DNA of 64,000 nt from Utricularia gibba (GCA_002189035.1 NEEC01000002.1:1674001-1738000); one strand, 5' to 3'. Shown: positions 11,263-24,970, numbered from the stretch's first letter. The notes: generated from the sequence alone by a model not told the origin. Translations and numbers: made by a program.

Positions 11263-12945
11263 CTAACGACTAGCTGAGGATGCAAGACGAACATATTTTT
11301 CATCAAGAACAAATCGAGAGCTCGAGCTAATCTGCAGAATGTTGCGTGACCAATACGAATTAGAAAGAAGTAGGATGTTCACTGAAAGAGAAAAAGTACC
11401 TCCATTTCATTATGGTGCCATAAAGATAAAAGGAGGTAACATAAACAGGAGCTTGCCTTGCGCTCCAGTATTTCAGAAACCAGTGCTTTGTTCTGTGCAT
11501 ACTCAGATCCCTCCAAGGATTTTAATACAAGTTTTGTGAGCTTCTTGAACTTCAGCGCACCCTCTGGTTTCTGAAATAGACAATTGCAAGGTATATCAAC
11601 CCCACACCAGATCGAAGGATGAACTAATTTGGAGGGGTAGGCAAGCAGAATTTTTTTTTTTAAAAGGTGGAATATTTGCAGAAAGCGGCAGTAAATCACA
11701 AGCTCTCGCAGTTAGCATTAAAGAAACCATACGGCGAGATCTCAGAACATGATATGTCTAGAAAAGCGTACACAGAATGGCTGGAGCTAAAAGGACAGCA
11801 GGCTTACAGATTTCAGTGCTGAAGAAATAAGCTTTTTCCACTTTATTTTCATTCTGCTAACTTCATTATTGCTCAAGGCAATATCGCGATCTATTTTCTT
11901 GTTCTCCCTTTCTTCCCCACACCTGGCCTTCTTCAGGCCTTTCGCCTCATTTCCTTCTTCTCCATTAATTTCAATAGCATTACCATTTTCCAATTCTGGA
12001 GAGACAACGTTAATGCCATTGAGTAAACTACCACCATTTTCAGATTCCTCAAGCTTTCTTTTCTTGTTAGAGCCTTGGTCACTGGAAATGCCGTGTTTGG
12101 TTTCATTTTCAGCAGATTCATTGATCTCATCTTTTGAACAAGGATGCTGATTTGCTGCATGAAATGCTTTTGCTTTTGCCCTGTGTTTTTTTCCATCAGC
12201 ATGTGCAAGCAAGGTTTGTTTACTTGTAGTCTTGGTATTACACAGGCTGGAAATTGATGGAATAAAATTTAGAATCGCCCATAGAAACATGCATCGAAAC
12301 AAAATACATCCATCTAACGCAAAAATAACATCATGCCAACCTGAATAGGATAAAAAATTTACCTACACACCCATGGCGGCCGCTCAGATAATCCAACGTT
12401 GATGTCAACCTCTGGCTTCTGTTTTGAAGTGGCTTTACCCTTGCCATTCATTGCATTTGAAACTTTCCCTTGACCCTTTGGACCATATTTTTCCTGAAAA
12501 ACACGTACAGAGCAAACCTCGTCATCAAACTTCAGTCAATGCCCGTATAACAAAGTAATTGTAACACAGCATACTAGCTCAAAAATATATGGAACCATGC
12601 AAAGCTTAAAAACTAATCTGATCATCAGTAAAACCATTTTAAAAAATGCTTTCATTAAAATCGATCATATGGGCATTATAAAGGTTTCATCCTTACCGCT
12701 TCAGTAATACATTGCGTGTGACTATCCACATCTTCCTGGCGAAACACTTGCCCGCAATCTATGCAGGACAGCTGAAGCATGACAAGAGAATGAAAGATCA
12801 TGCATAAAATTCAGAATGCTAAATCGTAATCCAAAAGAAAAGAAGACCAAAATTCAACCTTGGAAGCAGAACAGAAATTGAAGTGGTTTGGAAGCTTGGG
12901 CTTCTTGAGATTGTCCCCACAGTCTTCACACTGAAACCAAACCAT
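11263..12945 (-). CDS. LYAR-type C2HC zinc finger protein (UBP1-associated protein-like)
   Basis: Six exons close in frame at 304 aa: 12859-12945, 12697-12771, 12363-12493, 11808-12246, 11457-11570, 11263-11331. The N-terminus has paired LYAR zinc fingers: [20 protein letters not shown] followed by CIDCGQVF...DVDSHTQC. A third C2H2-like finger follows ([26 protein letters not shown], about residues 96-121), then a long Lys/Glu-rich region and a conserved C-terminal helix ending [20 protein letters not shown] proteins are nucleolar and linked to ribosome biogenesis; plant members were also described as UBP1-interacting. The fifth intron appears to use a GC donor (AAG|GCAAGC at 11456). The promoter side (12950-13160) carries several TGGGCY motifs, in keeping with a growth-linked gene. 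Confidence 0.9.
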
Positions 12946-13541
12946 CTCCCTCCCTCCGCCGCCGCAAGCTCAACCCTTCCAGACCAAATGGTTCAAGAAA
13001 ACAGGCACTACTACAATTTCTGGGGCTACTGCCCATTCTAGGGTTCTGTCCATCTATGATGAACTGGAACTACTTCAGTCCGGGCTGGACCCATTTCACT
13101 CCGCCCATCTAGGGCTCACATGCCCAGAATCTAAATGGGCTCATGGGCCAACTTTTTGTTTGAAATTAAGAGTTGTTGAGACCGAATCGATTTTTGAATA
13201 ATTAATAAATTTATTTTTTATTTAATGAGTTTTATCTCTAATAAATTGCTTTGTGAGAAAGAAGCTTCTTGTGCTCTTCTGAGCATTTCTAGCAGTTGTT
13301 TCCTAGAATAATTGCTTTATTGATTGCCGGCATCAATGTTGGCTGTCCTAATCGACCGAATACCTGCTGTACTGTAATTCAAGAGAAAGCAGACCAAAGT
13401 TGGCCAATAAAAAAACCTGCCTGGAGATCAATACAGGATTACCACCAATGTCAGCCAGTGATGAGCAATTACAGCGCTGCGGTTTAATGGAAAACAGAAC
13501 AAAATCGCCAAGAACATACTCTGCAGAGACCAACGGAAGCA
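12946..13541. promoter_or_regulatory. LYAR-like promoter with site II motifs, and 3' flank of RPS3
   Basis: Near 13100-13160 there are repeated TGGGCT/TGGGCC-type site II motifs on both strands (for example around 13136-13149), typical of promoters of ribosome-biogenesis and proliferation genes. The remainder, to 13541, is probably the RPS3 3' UTR. No coding exon seen. Confidence 0.5.
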
Positions 13542-15034
<1,493 letters not shown>

Positions 15035-15374
15035 TTTGAGGTTTCGCCGGCAGATGATGGAATTGCAAATGTGCAAATCAACCAGCACCCGGATGTTTGG
15101 ATAGAAATTAGGGTTCCACAAGTTGTTTGTGGGCTCGCGGCCCGCGTGTTCTTAATAACGCCAAGTATATGGGCCAGTGCATAAGCGCCATGTTGTGTAG
15201 TTGGGCTTTTAATGAGGTCGACATGAATGCTTCGATTTAACTACAAACAGCTGCGTCCCACGGCGGAGGGGGCGAATCGGAGCATTTGTTTTCTCCCCGG
15301 GAGGGGAGTTGGTGGAGCGAAGTTGAGTTTTGGGGATTTTCAGGAAATTAGGGTTTTGGTGTTTGAGGTAATTT
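15035..15374. promoter_or_regulatory. Bidirectional promoter RPS3 / CTR9 with telo-box and site II elements
   Basis: Only 340 bases separate the two start codons. Seen directly: TTAGGGTT at 15108-15115 (telo-box on the RPS3 strand) and again at 15348-15355, plus TGGGCT at 15130-15135, TGGGCC at 15170-15175 and TGGGCT at 15202-15207. The telo-box plus site II combination is the established signature of plant ribosomal-protein promoters. Confidence 0.75.
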
Positions 15375-18300
15375 ATGGCGTGTATCTACATTCCGGTTCA
15401 GAATTCAGAGGAAGAGGTGAGAGTCGCGCTTGATCAACTACCCCGTGACGCGACTGACATTCTCGATATTCTTAAGGCGGAGCAAGCTCCTCTTGACCTT
15501 TGGCTTATAATTGCGGTTAGTCTTGTATCCTGAGCTGATATGCATTGCACACATGTTTCTCAGTTTATTAGGAATGAACTTGAATTCGGAGTGTGTATTC
15601 ATGCCGTTTTAACGCCCATATATGCCACAAGTTCAATGAATAGAGATAATTTGAGTTTGGCTGCCAGGGGAGGGCGGGTGTAGGCTTGTGTTTTAATTTT
15701 TTGTTTCATCAGTCTGGCTGAGTTTCTGTCTTCTGATGTAGAGGGAGTACTTCAAACAAGGCAAGATTGACCAATTCATACAGATATTAGAAGAAGGTTC
15801 TAGTCCTGGTAAATAGTATTGCTATTTTGATATTCTGCATTCCTTGTGAAATAAACACAGTAGCAAGCTTTGTTGTCACTAATATTTTTCTTTTATTTGT
15901 ATTAAATTAGCTCCACTAATTACATGGGACATTTCGCGCAGAGATTGATGAGTATTATGCAGATGTCAAATATGAAAGGATAGCGATACTAAATGCTTTG
16001 GGGCATATTACAGTTACATGTGGAAGTCTGAAATTGATGAAAAAAATAAGGATGAGTATTTTAGACAAGCCACAAAGCACTACAACAAGGCCTCCAGAAT
16101 TGACGTGCATGAACCATCAACCTGGGTTGGGAAAGGTAATGCTCTGCCATTACATTTTGTGACTCTACTGTATAATCTTATTTGATTCCTTTTCCACTTT
16201 TTATCCTTAATTCATCCTCAATGTTCAGATGATTACTGACCATACACATTCCAATGACGACAACATAGTTATGCTACAACTGTCATTTTAATCAAATAAA
16301 AAACACTATCTTAGAAGAATATTTGATACCAGGTCAACTTCTGCTGGCAAAAGGAGAGCTTGATCAAGCTTTTAATGCTTTCAAGATTGTGCTAGATGGT
16401 GATCGTGATAATGTTGCAGCTCTACTTGGACAGGTATCAGAACTTCTACTAGTCGTATATTCTTCTTCCATTTCATAAAATGATTGCAATCTGAGTTTCT
16501 TCACCGAAGATTACTAAGTTTGATCTGATGTTGAAGGAATCTTTCCATCTGATTATGTGTCGCTGACTCCTAATCTAAAGTCCAATGACGTGCCATTCTT
16601 CATTGGCAGGCTTGTGTTCACTTCACTCGTGGGAAATATGCTGATGCCCTTGAGCTATACAAGGTTTTCGAATCTTCCTCCACTCCTTTTGAATGCAATG
16701 CCTGATGTAACTGTGGATGTTAATTATACTCTAAGATGTTTTTGTCAGAGGGCACTGCAACTTTATCCAGTGATTCCCACTGTAAGAGTCGGAATAGGTC
16801 TCTGCCACTATAAGCTGGGCAGGCTTGGAAAAGCAAAGCAGGCATTTTATCGTGTTCTAGAGGCAAGGCACTCAGTACTGTTTTTTCCCAAAAAAGCGAA
16901 GCAGGCTTTTAGCATAGTTCATCAGACCCCTTAACGAAGTTCTTTTTCCAAGTTTATAAGAAAATCTTTATAATCCAAAGTGCAGCTAGATCCAGAAAAC
17001 ATAGATGCTCTTGTGGCACTTGGGATACTGGATTTGCAAACTAATGAAGGTCAGTATCTTTTTCGATTGTATAGCCAGGTCTTGATGCATGTTTTGGAGA
17101 TGGTGCAAGTATCGTATGATCCATAATATGTGGATACTGTAGTTTGAGACAAATAATGCTTGCAGCTTCTGGCATTAAAAATGGAATGAAGAAGATGCAG
17201 AGAGCCTTTGAGATATATCCATTGTGTGCAAATTCGCTGAACTACCTCGCAAATCATTTCTTCTTCACTGGCCAGCATTTCTTAGTTGAGCAATTGACTG
17301 AAGCTGCACTTTCGGTCACTATGCATGGGCCAACAAAGGCACATTCTTACTACAATTTGGCTCGCTCTTATCATAGCAAGGTTAATTATTTATTTATACT
17401 TTCCAAAGAATTCAGCTGATTGGTCAATGAGTTTGGTCGAACTTTCTAAGGACTCTCTTCATCTCTATCTTCCCCTTTTGTTTTATTTGTACCATCTATT
17501 ATGCTGTAAGTTTCATGTATTTGAGTTCCAGATTTTACTATTATCCTCATGTACTTGTGCTTTTTCTATTGCAGGGTGACTACGAACAAGCACGAAAGCA
17601 TTATATGCGATCAGTGGCTGAAAGTGGTAATCCACATGAATTTGTATTGCCTTATTATGGTATGTAAGTATTTATTTTTCCGTTTTCATAGACCCGACTA
17701 TTTTTTTTTTCATTTTTTCTATTTCTAAGTAGATTGTTCTATCAGCAGTATTCAGATCCTCATTACCTTTTTTTCCAAAGTATATGCTGATTTCACGCAC
17801 ATTTCTAATTGGGAATGGGAATAGGCCTTGGACAGGTTCAGTTGAAATTAGGAGACTGGCGGAATGCTTTGTCAAATTTCGAGAAGGTCTTGGAGGTACA
17901 ACCAGAAAATTGTGAGACATTGAAGGTATATGGAAATTAGATGCTCTTGAAATATTGAAGCTTCTTGCTTTAATGGGTTCATGATTTCTTTTTTGAGTAG
18001 GCCGTTGGATATATTTATGATCAGCTTGGGCAGAGTGATAAGGCAAAAGAGCTTTACAGGAAAGCCACCAAAATTAACCCTCAGGACCCCCAGGTGAGAG
18101 TTTCTTTTTTTAACTTTGTCAATAAAGCTTGATAAATGACTTAAAAAAATGAGTGTATAAATATGGTGTCTCCATGAACGTGTATTGCTACTTTCCAGAA
18201 GCCAGATGTCTCTCCAAAATGTGATCTTCATGTTATTTATAGGATTGAGATATGCACCATCATTGGATATGATGACGTGCAAACTTAGAATGCAGACGAT

Positions 18301-21300
18301 ATAGAGCCTTTTACAGACATCTGATCCCTTCAGTTAATGACAGATTTGTCAAGATAAATTGTCCTTTTTGGACATGTATGCACTTCATCTTCCATTTCTT
18401 GTTGTACAGGCATTTCTGGATCTTGGTGAGTTGCTAATTTCAATGGACATCAATGCTGCTTTGGATGCCTATAAAACAGTGAGTGTTTGTAGAATCATGC
18501 CTGATATTAGTGGTGAAAATTCAGCAGCTAAATGCATAGACTACATGTTGTTCATGATAAATGCACTACCTGTCGCTTATTATTATGTTTTTTGTATGCA
18601 GGCTTTCAATCTTATGAAAAAGGGAAATGAAGAAATACCGTTAAATCTGCTTAACAACATGGGGGTTCTCCATTTTGAAAGGGGAGAGCTGGAGGTTAGT
18701 GAAAGCCTTAAGAAGTTCGTTTCCATCGCTCAAAAATTTCTGTTTCTCTCTCTTTTTTTTCTAAACATAATTAAACTGGCTGGGGCTCCACAATGTCCTT
18801 TTTATTTGCAGCTTGCTGCTGAGGTATTTAAGGAAGCTTTAGGAGAGGGGATGTGGTGTAATTTCTGGGATTCTAAAAGTGAATCGATTGTTGACAAGAG
18901 ACATGCGGAATCAAATTTAACAGCACAAAATCCTGTGATTATGAACTTAATTTCGCATCCGTTGAAGGGTCTCCAACTGTTTCAACAAATTGATGAACAG
19001 GGTTTGCCCGTGGAACTGCCTTGGTATAAAGTATCAATATTGTTCAATTTAGGTCGAGTTTTGGAACAAATGCATGATACTGAACTGGCCAGTGCCTTAT
19101 ATCACTTAATTCTGTTCAAGGTTATAATTTTTTTGCTATCTATCTGTGATGAGTTCCCTTTTCACTAAATGTTTTTGGGTGTTAACCATTTATGATGCGC
19201 TTGAATTTTCTGTTTTCATAACTTTGAAGATGCAAATGACCTGCTTTTATCAGTATCACATAAATACTCTGCATGGTGCAAATTGACTACTTTTTCAAAA
19301 TTGCAGCATCCGGAATACACAGATGCTCATTTGAGACTTGCTGCAATTAAGAAAGCTGAAAACGATGTCCACATGAGTCTTGAACATGTATTTTTCTCTG
19401 AACCACCACGTTTTTATACTATTTTTCCGTCTCCTGTATACTGTGTTGTTTTCGCTTTTCTGAAAGAACTTCGTTGGCTATAGATTGGTAATGCACTAAA
19501 AGTGGATGAGAAGTGTGTTGATGCACTGTTAATGCGTGGTGATCTGGAGCTTAAGAATGATGACTGGGTCAAGGCAAAAGAAACGTTACGGGTGGCAAAG
19601 GACTTGACTGGAGAAAAAGATTTTTATGCTGCAGTTTGCCTGGTACGTGAAAACCTTGATATTGCTGTGTTAGCTACTTGCATATTTTATATTAGTATTA
19701 ACTGAATTTTCAAAATGTTTGCAACTGCTACTTTTATTCTTTTGTGTGGATAAAAGTGTAATTCGTTCATTTCAACCAGTTTTGAGTCCAAGAATAATAC
19801 GTCTTTTTCTGAAATGTAACAGCACTTTTATACTTCAGGGAAACTGGAACTACTTTGCAGCTAATAGAAATGAGAAAAGAGCTCCAAAGCTGGAGTCAAC
19901 TCATTATGAAAAAGCAAAAGAGCTCTACACGAAGGTACAGCTCTCTCATGTTGTGGCGCCTGGCTTTTGCAGAACCTAGACATTTTCTTCAATTTTTTGT
20001 TGCATTGGTTATCCAATTGTTGTGATTCGTGGTGAAGAATTGAATGTGCTTGTGGAACTTTCATTCACAATATTATCTCCATCATCTTTACATTGCTTTT
20101 GTTCACATTTATGCTCACTAACAAGACGAAAATTTTTTGTTGACATGACTCTTCATTATTTTTTTCAGGTTTTGCAGCAGCAACCTGCGAACCTCTATGC
20201 TGCAAATGGCGCTGGAATGGTATTTGCTGAAAAAGGTCAATTTGATATAGCAAAGGAGCTTTTTACACAGGTCTGTTTCTCTTCTCTGAACCGGTAATGG
20301 ATGATGTAAATCTCTTTATTTACGAACGTGAATTCATCTTTTGTCCAGGTCCAAGAAGCTGCTAGTGGAAGTTCTAATTTTCAAATGCCAGATGTGTGGA
20401 TCAACCTAGCCCATGTACACTTCGCTCAAGGAAATTTTGCCTTAGCAGTGAAGATGGTTAGCAGTTGATTATCTTAACACATTTTTAATAGATGAATCTT
20501 GAGACAGTTACTAACTTTTGCAATAACTTTGCAGTATGAAAATTGTTTGCGGAGATTCTACAATAATACTGATAGTCAAGTCCTTCTTTACCTAGCACGT
20601 ACACATTATGAAGCTGAACAGTGGCAAGACTGTAAGAAGACTTTATTAAGAGCTATCCACCTGGCTCCTTCAAATTACACATTGAGGTTTAATGCTGGAG
20701 TTGCGTTACAAAAATTCTCTGCCTCTACACTTCAAAAGACGAAAAGGACCCTTAGTGAGGTAAGGGCATTCTGTTTTCATCTTGTTCAGTTTGTAAATTA
20801 TGAATTTTAAATTTCTGTTACCTCATTATTGTTCTCCATCTCTCATAGTTTCTCGAATATGGCAGTTGCGAGCTACTGTAGCAGAGCTAAAAAATGCTGT
20901 CCGTTTATTCAGCATGCTATCTTCAGCTACAAACCTTCATTCTCATGGGTTTGATGAGAAGAAAATTGAAACTCACGTGGCGTATTGCGTGCACCTACTT
21001 GAAGCAGCAGTTGTATATTGTGACTTAGCTGAACGTGAAGAGATGCAGAATATTCAAAGAATGGAAGTGATGCGTCAAATGGAATTGGCAGATGAGTCAC
21101 GCCGAAAAGCAGAGGAACAGAGAAAAGTTCAGGTCATCGTCTGGCACTATTATTTTATAGATGTTTTCATCTTCATTTAGCCAAACTTTATCTCTGAGCA
21201 GATGGAAAAAAGAAAACTAGAGGATGAACTGAAACAAGTTATGCAACAAGAGAAAAACTTGGAGCGTATCAAGGTATGCATTTTCATTCTGTATGGGATG

Positions 21301-22009
21301 CTAAAAATGCGAATCTGTAAATGCTGGTTACGTCTGTGAAATTTAATGATCTTCAATCTCAATGAAGGAACAATGGAAGCATAGCTCGTCTAGTTCAAAA
21401 CGCAAAGAAAGGCACCATGCAGATGATGATGATGGGGGCCACAGTGAAAAAAGAAGAAGGAGAGGTGGTGGTAAGAGGAGGAAGAAGTTTAGGAAAGCAC
21501 ACTACGACTCAGATGAAGGTGATGCTGAGTTGGCAGATCATGATGTTGCGGATTACAGAGAGAGCTACAGAGGCCACAGAGATCATCAACCTGAGTACAG
21601 GGCTGATGTTGAAGATACAGAAGATGCTTCGCAAGGTCTTCTTGCAGCTGCTGGTTTAGATTCTGACGTTGAGGTATCTTTATTCATCACCCTCTCTTTC
21701 TCTTCCCTTTTGGGCGTTTTCTCCAAGCAAAGGCATCGAGCTTGTTCATTATGCTTTTCAAGGAAATGAATAGCTGGTCTTATGTCTTGAATGCTTCATA
21801 TCTAAAAAAGTTGGCCTGTTAATGCACAACCCTCCACTGTATCTGGCGATTGATTTGTCTCCTCATTGTTGAAGGATGCACCGGCAGAAGTTAGCCGGCG
21901 GAAAAGGGTATGGTCAGATTCAGATGAAGAGGTGCCAGAGGCTGTGGACATGCGAGTGAGTGATGGAGAGGGAAATGGAGTCGGAGGTGCAGCTGATGAC
22001 GAAGATTGA
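15375..22009 (+). CDS. CTR9: CTR9 subunit of the Paf1 complex (TPR protein; VIP6/ELF8 orthologue), one-base frameshift in exon 3
   Basis: Twenty-four exons, about 1083 aa if exon 3 is corrected; Arabidopsis VIP6 is close to 1090. Exons: 15375-15515, 15742-15808, 15942-16135, 16333-16433, 16610-16663, 16749-16862, 16986-17049, 17166-17380, 17575-17659, 17825-17925, 18001-18093, 18410-18478, 18602-18694, 18812-19120, 19307-19387, 19484-19642, 19839-19934, 20169-20270, 20349-20456, 20535-20759, 20866-21132, 21202-21273, 21368-21673, 21875-22009. It starts MACIYIPVQNSEEEVRVAL, continues through tandem TPR repeats, a Glu/Arg coiled coil (exons 21-22) and an acidic Ser/Asp-rich C-terminus. CTR9 is the scaffold of the nuclear Paf1 complex, needed for H3K4 methylation and FLC expression. 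In exon 3 the run of four G at 16000-16003 shifts the frame; a fifth G restores GAYYSYMWKSEI. Intron 6 seems to start with GC. Confidence 0.92.
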
Positions 22010-22407
22010 AGAAACCTTTTTTCGCTGATGGATCCCTTAGGCTTCATTGTAACGTATGTGTGCATAGTTGGCTTAGAGCCAGCACCTGTTGCTTGTTCAA
22101 TAGATTTACCACCACTTAGGGTTTAGCATCTTTATCAACTTCGAGCTAAAGGTTTCACTGTCAACTGAGCCCACAAAACTTAGAGGCTTTTAGTTGTAAA
22201 TGCACTATGCAATTAGAAGAAAAATGAATTGAAATTGCAGTTTCCAAACAATGCAGATAAACTGCTACATTTTGACATATACTAGCGTCAGACTTGCACC
22301 TGAACCTATGCTGGATTCATCTAGCATCTGTGCATCATACGGCTAAACTTGTTCCGCATGAACTAGATCTACTGGGGCTCGAGAACGATGAAATTGTTCC
22401 ATTCAAG
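22010..22407. other. Convergent 3' flanks
   Basis: About 400 bases between the CTR9 stop (+) and the stop of the next gene (-). Likely both 3' UTRs; no other feature seen. Confidence 0.5.
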
Positions 22408-23377
22408 TCACTGTTGATCAGCATGGGTAAATACGCCTTCCACTCTGTCAAGAGCCAACTCTAAACGCCCAGATTTCATGTTGAACACTGGCTCATCACT
22501 GCCCAAGCCCCTAAGAAAACAATGGCTCTCAGCAAATCATGGGATGCTGTGAAGACAAAGTGCAAGATGCTTCAGCTCGCAAACTTACCCACTAAATTCA
22601 GGAAGACTGTAATCAGCCCTCCACCCGAAACGGAAGTCCACTCCAGGGCACAAACCAAGGGATGTTTTGTTATAAATTCTCGTCGTCCTGTCAGTTCCCA
22701 AACTCGAGGTAACCTTCCATTTCCAACCTGTTTCATGATAATAAAAACTGTGGCTTACTCCTACCTGAAACGCACAGATGATGCAATCAGTTGATGAAAA
22801 ATGTGAGAAAAGACAAAGGTAGAGACCAAAGAATCAACCTGGAAAAGAAGGAACCTAGTCAAAGAAATCTTCTTAGAAACAAGCTGCACCTCTTGCCACA
22901 GGGGCTCGTATATGAACTTCCACTTCTGCGCGTGGGCTAGAGGTTTCAAAACCAGCTTGGCATGGTAATCATTCACATGGGGGGCATTATATAACTGCGC
23001 CATCAAACACGATTAGGAACTCCAAATGTTTTACAGAAACAGCATAAAAGGTTGATTTCACTTTAATTCAATAGCATTGTACCCAAAAATTTGTGAAATT
23101 TCTGTTCCACAACAAAATTCAAACCTAATCAACCAACAATTCGAATAAAAATGCAAGCACAATTGGTGGGACAACGTCAAATTTCCGCAGTACCCAAAAA
23201 TTCACCAACTGAACTAAAATGAAAATTGAAAGGTAAACACACACGTGCCTCTATGTTGACGCCGACGCGAAGTCCCTGAATTTCCTTTCTGAACTTCAAG
23301 AAGATTTCCGAGGGCACCAAATTCACTTTATAAAGCGCGTCGAACGAAGACGCCTCACCTCCCTCATTATCCTCCAT
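22408..23377 (-). CDS. Conserved plant protein of unknown function
   Basis: Four exons close in frame at 187 aa: 23249-23377, 22839-22994, 22589-22764, 22408-22510. Recognisable conserved blocks are LYKVNLVPSEIFLKFR (exon 1), LYNAPHVNDYHAKLVLKPL and WKFIYEPLWQEVQLVSKKI (exon 2), GWKWKVTSSLG, NKTSLGLCPGVDFRFGWRADYSLPEF (split across residues of exon 3) and a C-terminal GSDEPVFNMKSGRLELALDRVE. I recall similar single-copy proteins in other plants but cannot give a function. The pattern of alternating short hydrophobic strands with aromatic ends could fit a beta-rich or beta-barrel fold; that is a guess. No signal peptide or helix-type membrane segment is visible. The first intron appears to begin with GC (GAG|GCACGT), as no GT donor keeps the frame. 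Confidence 0.75.
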
Positions 23378-23981
23378 TTTCCCTTGAACCGATCTGATCG
23401 AATGCGAAAAGATGAGATGCTTTCAGGTTAATCCCCGTGATCCAGCACACAACAAACCTGGAGAATTCAACAGATCAGGCTCAGCCAATATGAGGGGGAC
23501 CTGATGCACAGTTGCACATAGCCAACTGCCTACCAGGAAAGATCCGAATGTTGTGTCAAGACGTTTTCAAACTTGGTCAAATTTGTCATTTATGGATAAA
23601 AAAAGGATTAATTATTTACACAGAAAAATAATTTTAATAATAAATATTAATAGAACGAGTGGGTGTATCTGATTAATATTCGACTTCAAAATCCAGACAA
23701 CAAAAATTAGAAAAAAAATGCAAACACAACCAGACAACAAAAACTTATTGTAAGGATCCTACTGAACTTTCCAAACAGCGGTTACTGCATTGTCTGATGT
23801 GTCCACAATGTACAGCAAACCCGTGTAGTAGTAGCAAGCGTCTCAGAGGGGGGATTCGACATCACATTCCCCTGTGACCAGACGCTGAGTGAGTGCTGAG
23901 GAATGCATTATTTACACATCACAAACATGTCTGTCTTCAGACCATGGCACTGAACTGAAGGATTTGTGGTAGCAGCTGCTG
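23378..23981. other. Promoter side of the unknown gene and 3' flank of the RRM-like gene
   Basis: About 600 bases between two minus-strand genes. 23570-23760 is AT-rich. No frame of interest seen. Confidence 0.45.
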
Positions 23982-24970
23982 CTACCGGAGAAGACGGTTG
24001 CTTGGTGCCGGCAACCCTGGCCGGCTGATGGGTGCAGGTGCACGGGGAACGAACTTTCTGACCCAAACATGCTTCCCCTTGATGGTGAACTTGGCTGTGT
24101 CTCTTCCATTGAGAATGGCATGGATGATGGATGGTGTTGAGAAGACAATTCTTGCATACAGAGCCTGCTTATCAGGAGGCTTCACCTCCTGCATGTGAAG
24201 TGACTCGATGCAGTCTCCAAACTGCGTGGTGAAATACTCTTTCACTTCATCTTCTGTCACTGGATACCCTTTTGAGAATGTGGCGAACATCGTCCGAGAA
24301 CACTTGACAATACTGGAATGACAGGAGGGGCATCTCCCTTCAGGTAGGAGAAGCTCTGAAATAAGGGATCCATGCTCATTTGGGCCATGGCTTTAGCAGA
24401 ATCAGGGATTGGAACTTCGGGTTGGCTGTTGATAGAGTCTGGGGGCTCATGGGAGGAGAGCAGAGCCGTTTCGCTGCAAGCCGCCGAGGCAGCATCACTG
24501 ATAAGGCTCTGGGCTGATGAGGTATCACCAGAACCACCATGACGTGCCATTTCCATGATATCAGAAAGTAGTGGGATATACAGAGAGCATAATGCAGTCT
24601 GGACATCATTGTAGACCTCTTGTCGAATTTCACGCAAGTATTGGAGGGAGATTTTACAGGGAAGGAGAATCCGTGTCAGAGGAATTTCATCAGCGGTTTC
24701 TAGAATTTGATAGGACTTATTGCCCACTATCTCGAGGCAACACAACGCCTCCTCAGCCAGTTGATTGATCACAGAGAGTCTAAGAGATAAGATCGTCGGT
24801 ATGATGCTGCAAATGCATGCCTGCTCCAGCCAGTGCCAAAAGCCCATAATATGCATACATTCCAAGGGGTTTCGACAAAGATCTTGAACCAGAATGGTGT
24901 AGAGATGCCGATCTCTTGTGTAGAAGACCTTGAATTCATCAACAGTCACTTCACAAATCGTGGGATCCAT
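23982..24970 (-). CDS. RRM-like domain protein of unknown function, frameshifted
   Basis: From the ATG at 24970 a single frame encodes about 230 residues that start MDPTICEVTVDEFKVFYTRD; the segment is helical, Leu/Ile-rich, then Ser/Pro-rich. A second frame (from about 24290 to the stop at 23982) encodes a compact RRM-like domain: MFATFSKGYPVTEDEVKEYF, then FGDCIESLHMQEV, LYARIVFSTPSIIHAILNG and KHVWVRKFVP. In homologues I recall, both parts belong to one protein and the RRM-like part is preceded by an acidic DDRTMF stretch. Here the two frames meet near 24290-24300 and joining them needs one extra base (or loss of 1 mod 3 bases in the past). Alternatives are two separate short proteins or a true loss-of-function allele. 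An RNA-binding role is inferred from the fold only. A 5' UTR intron probably ends just upstream. Confidence 0.7.
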
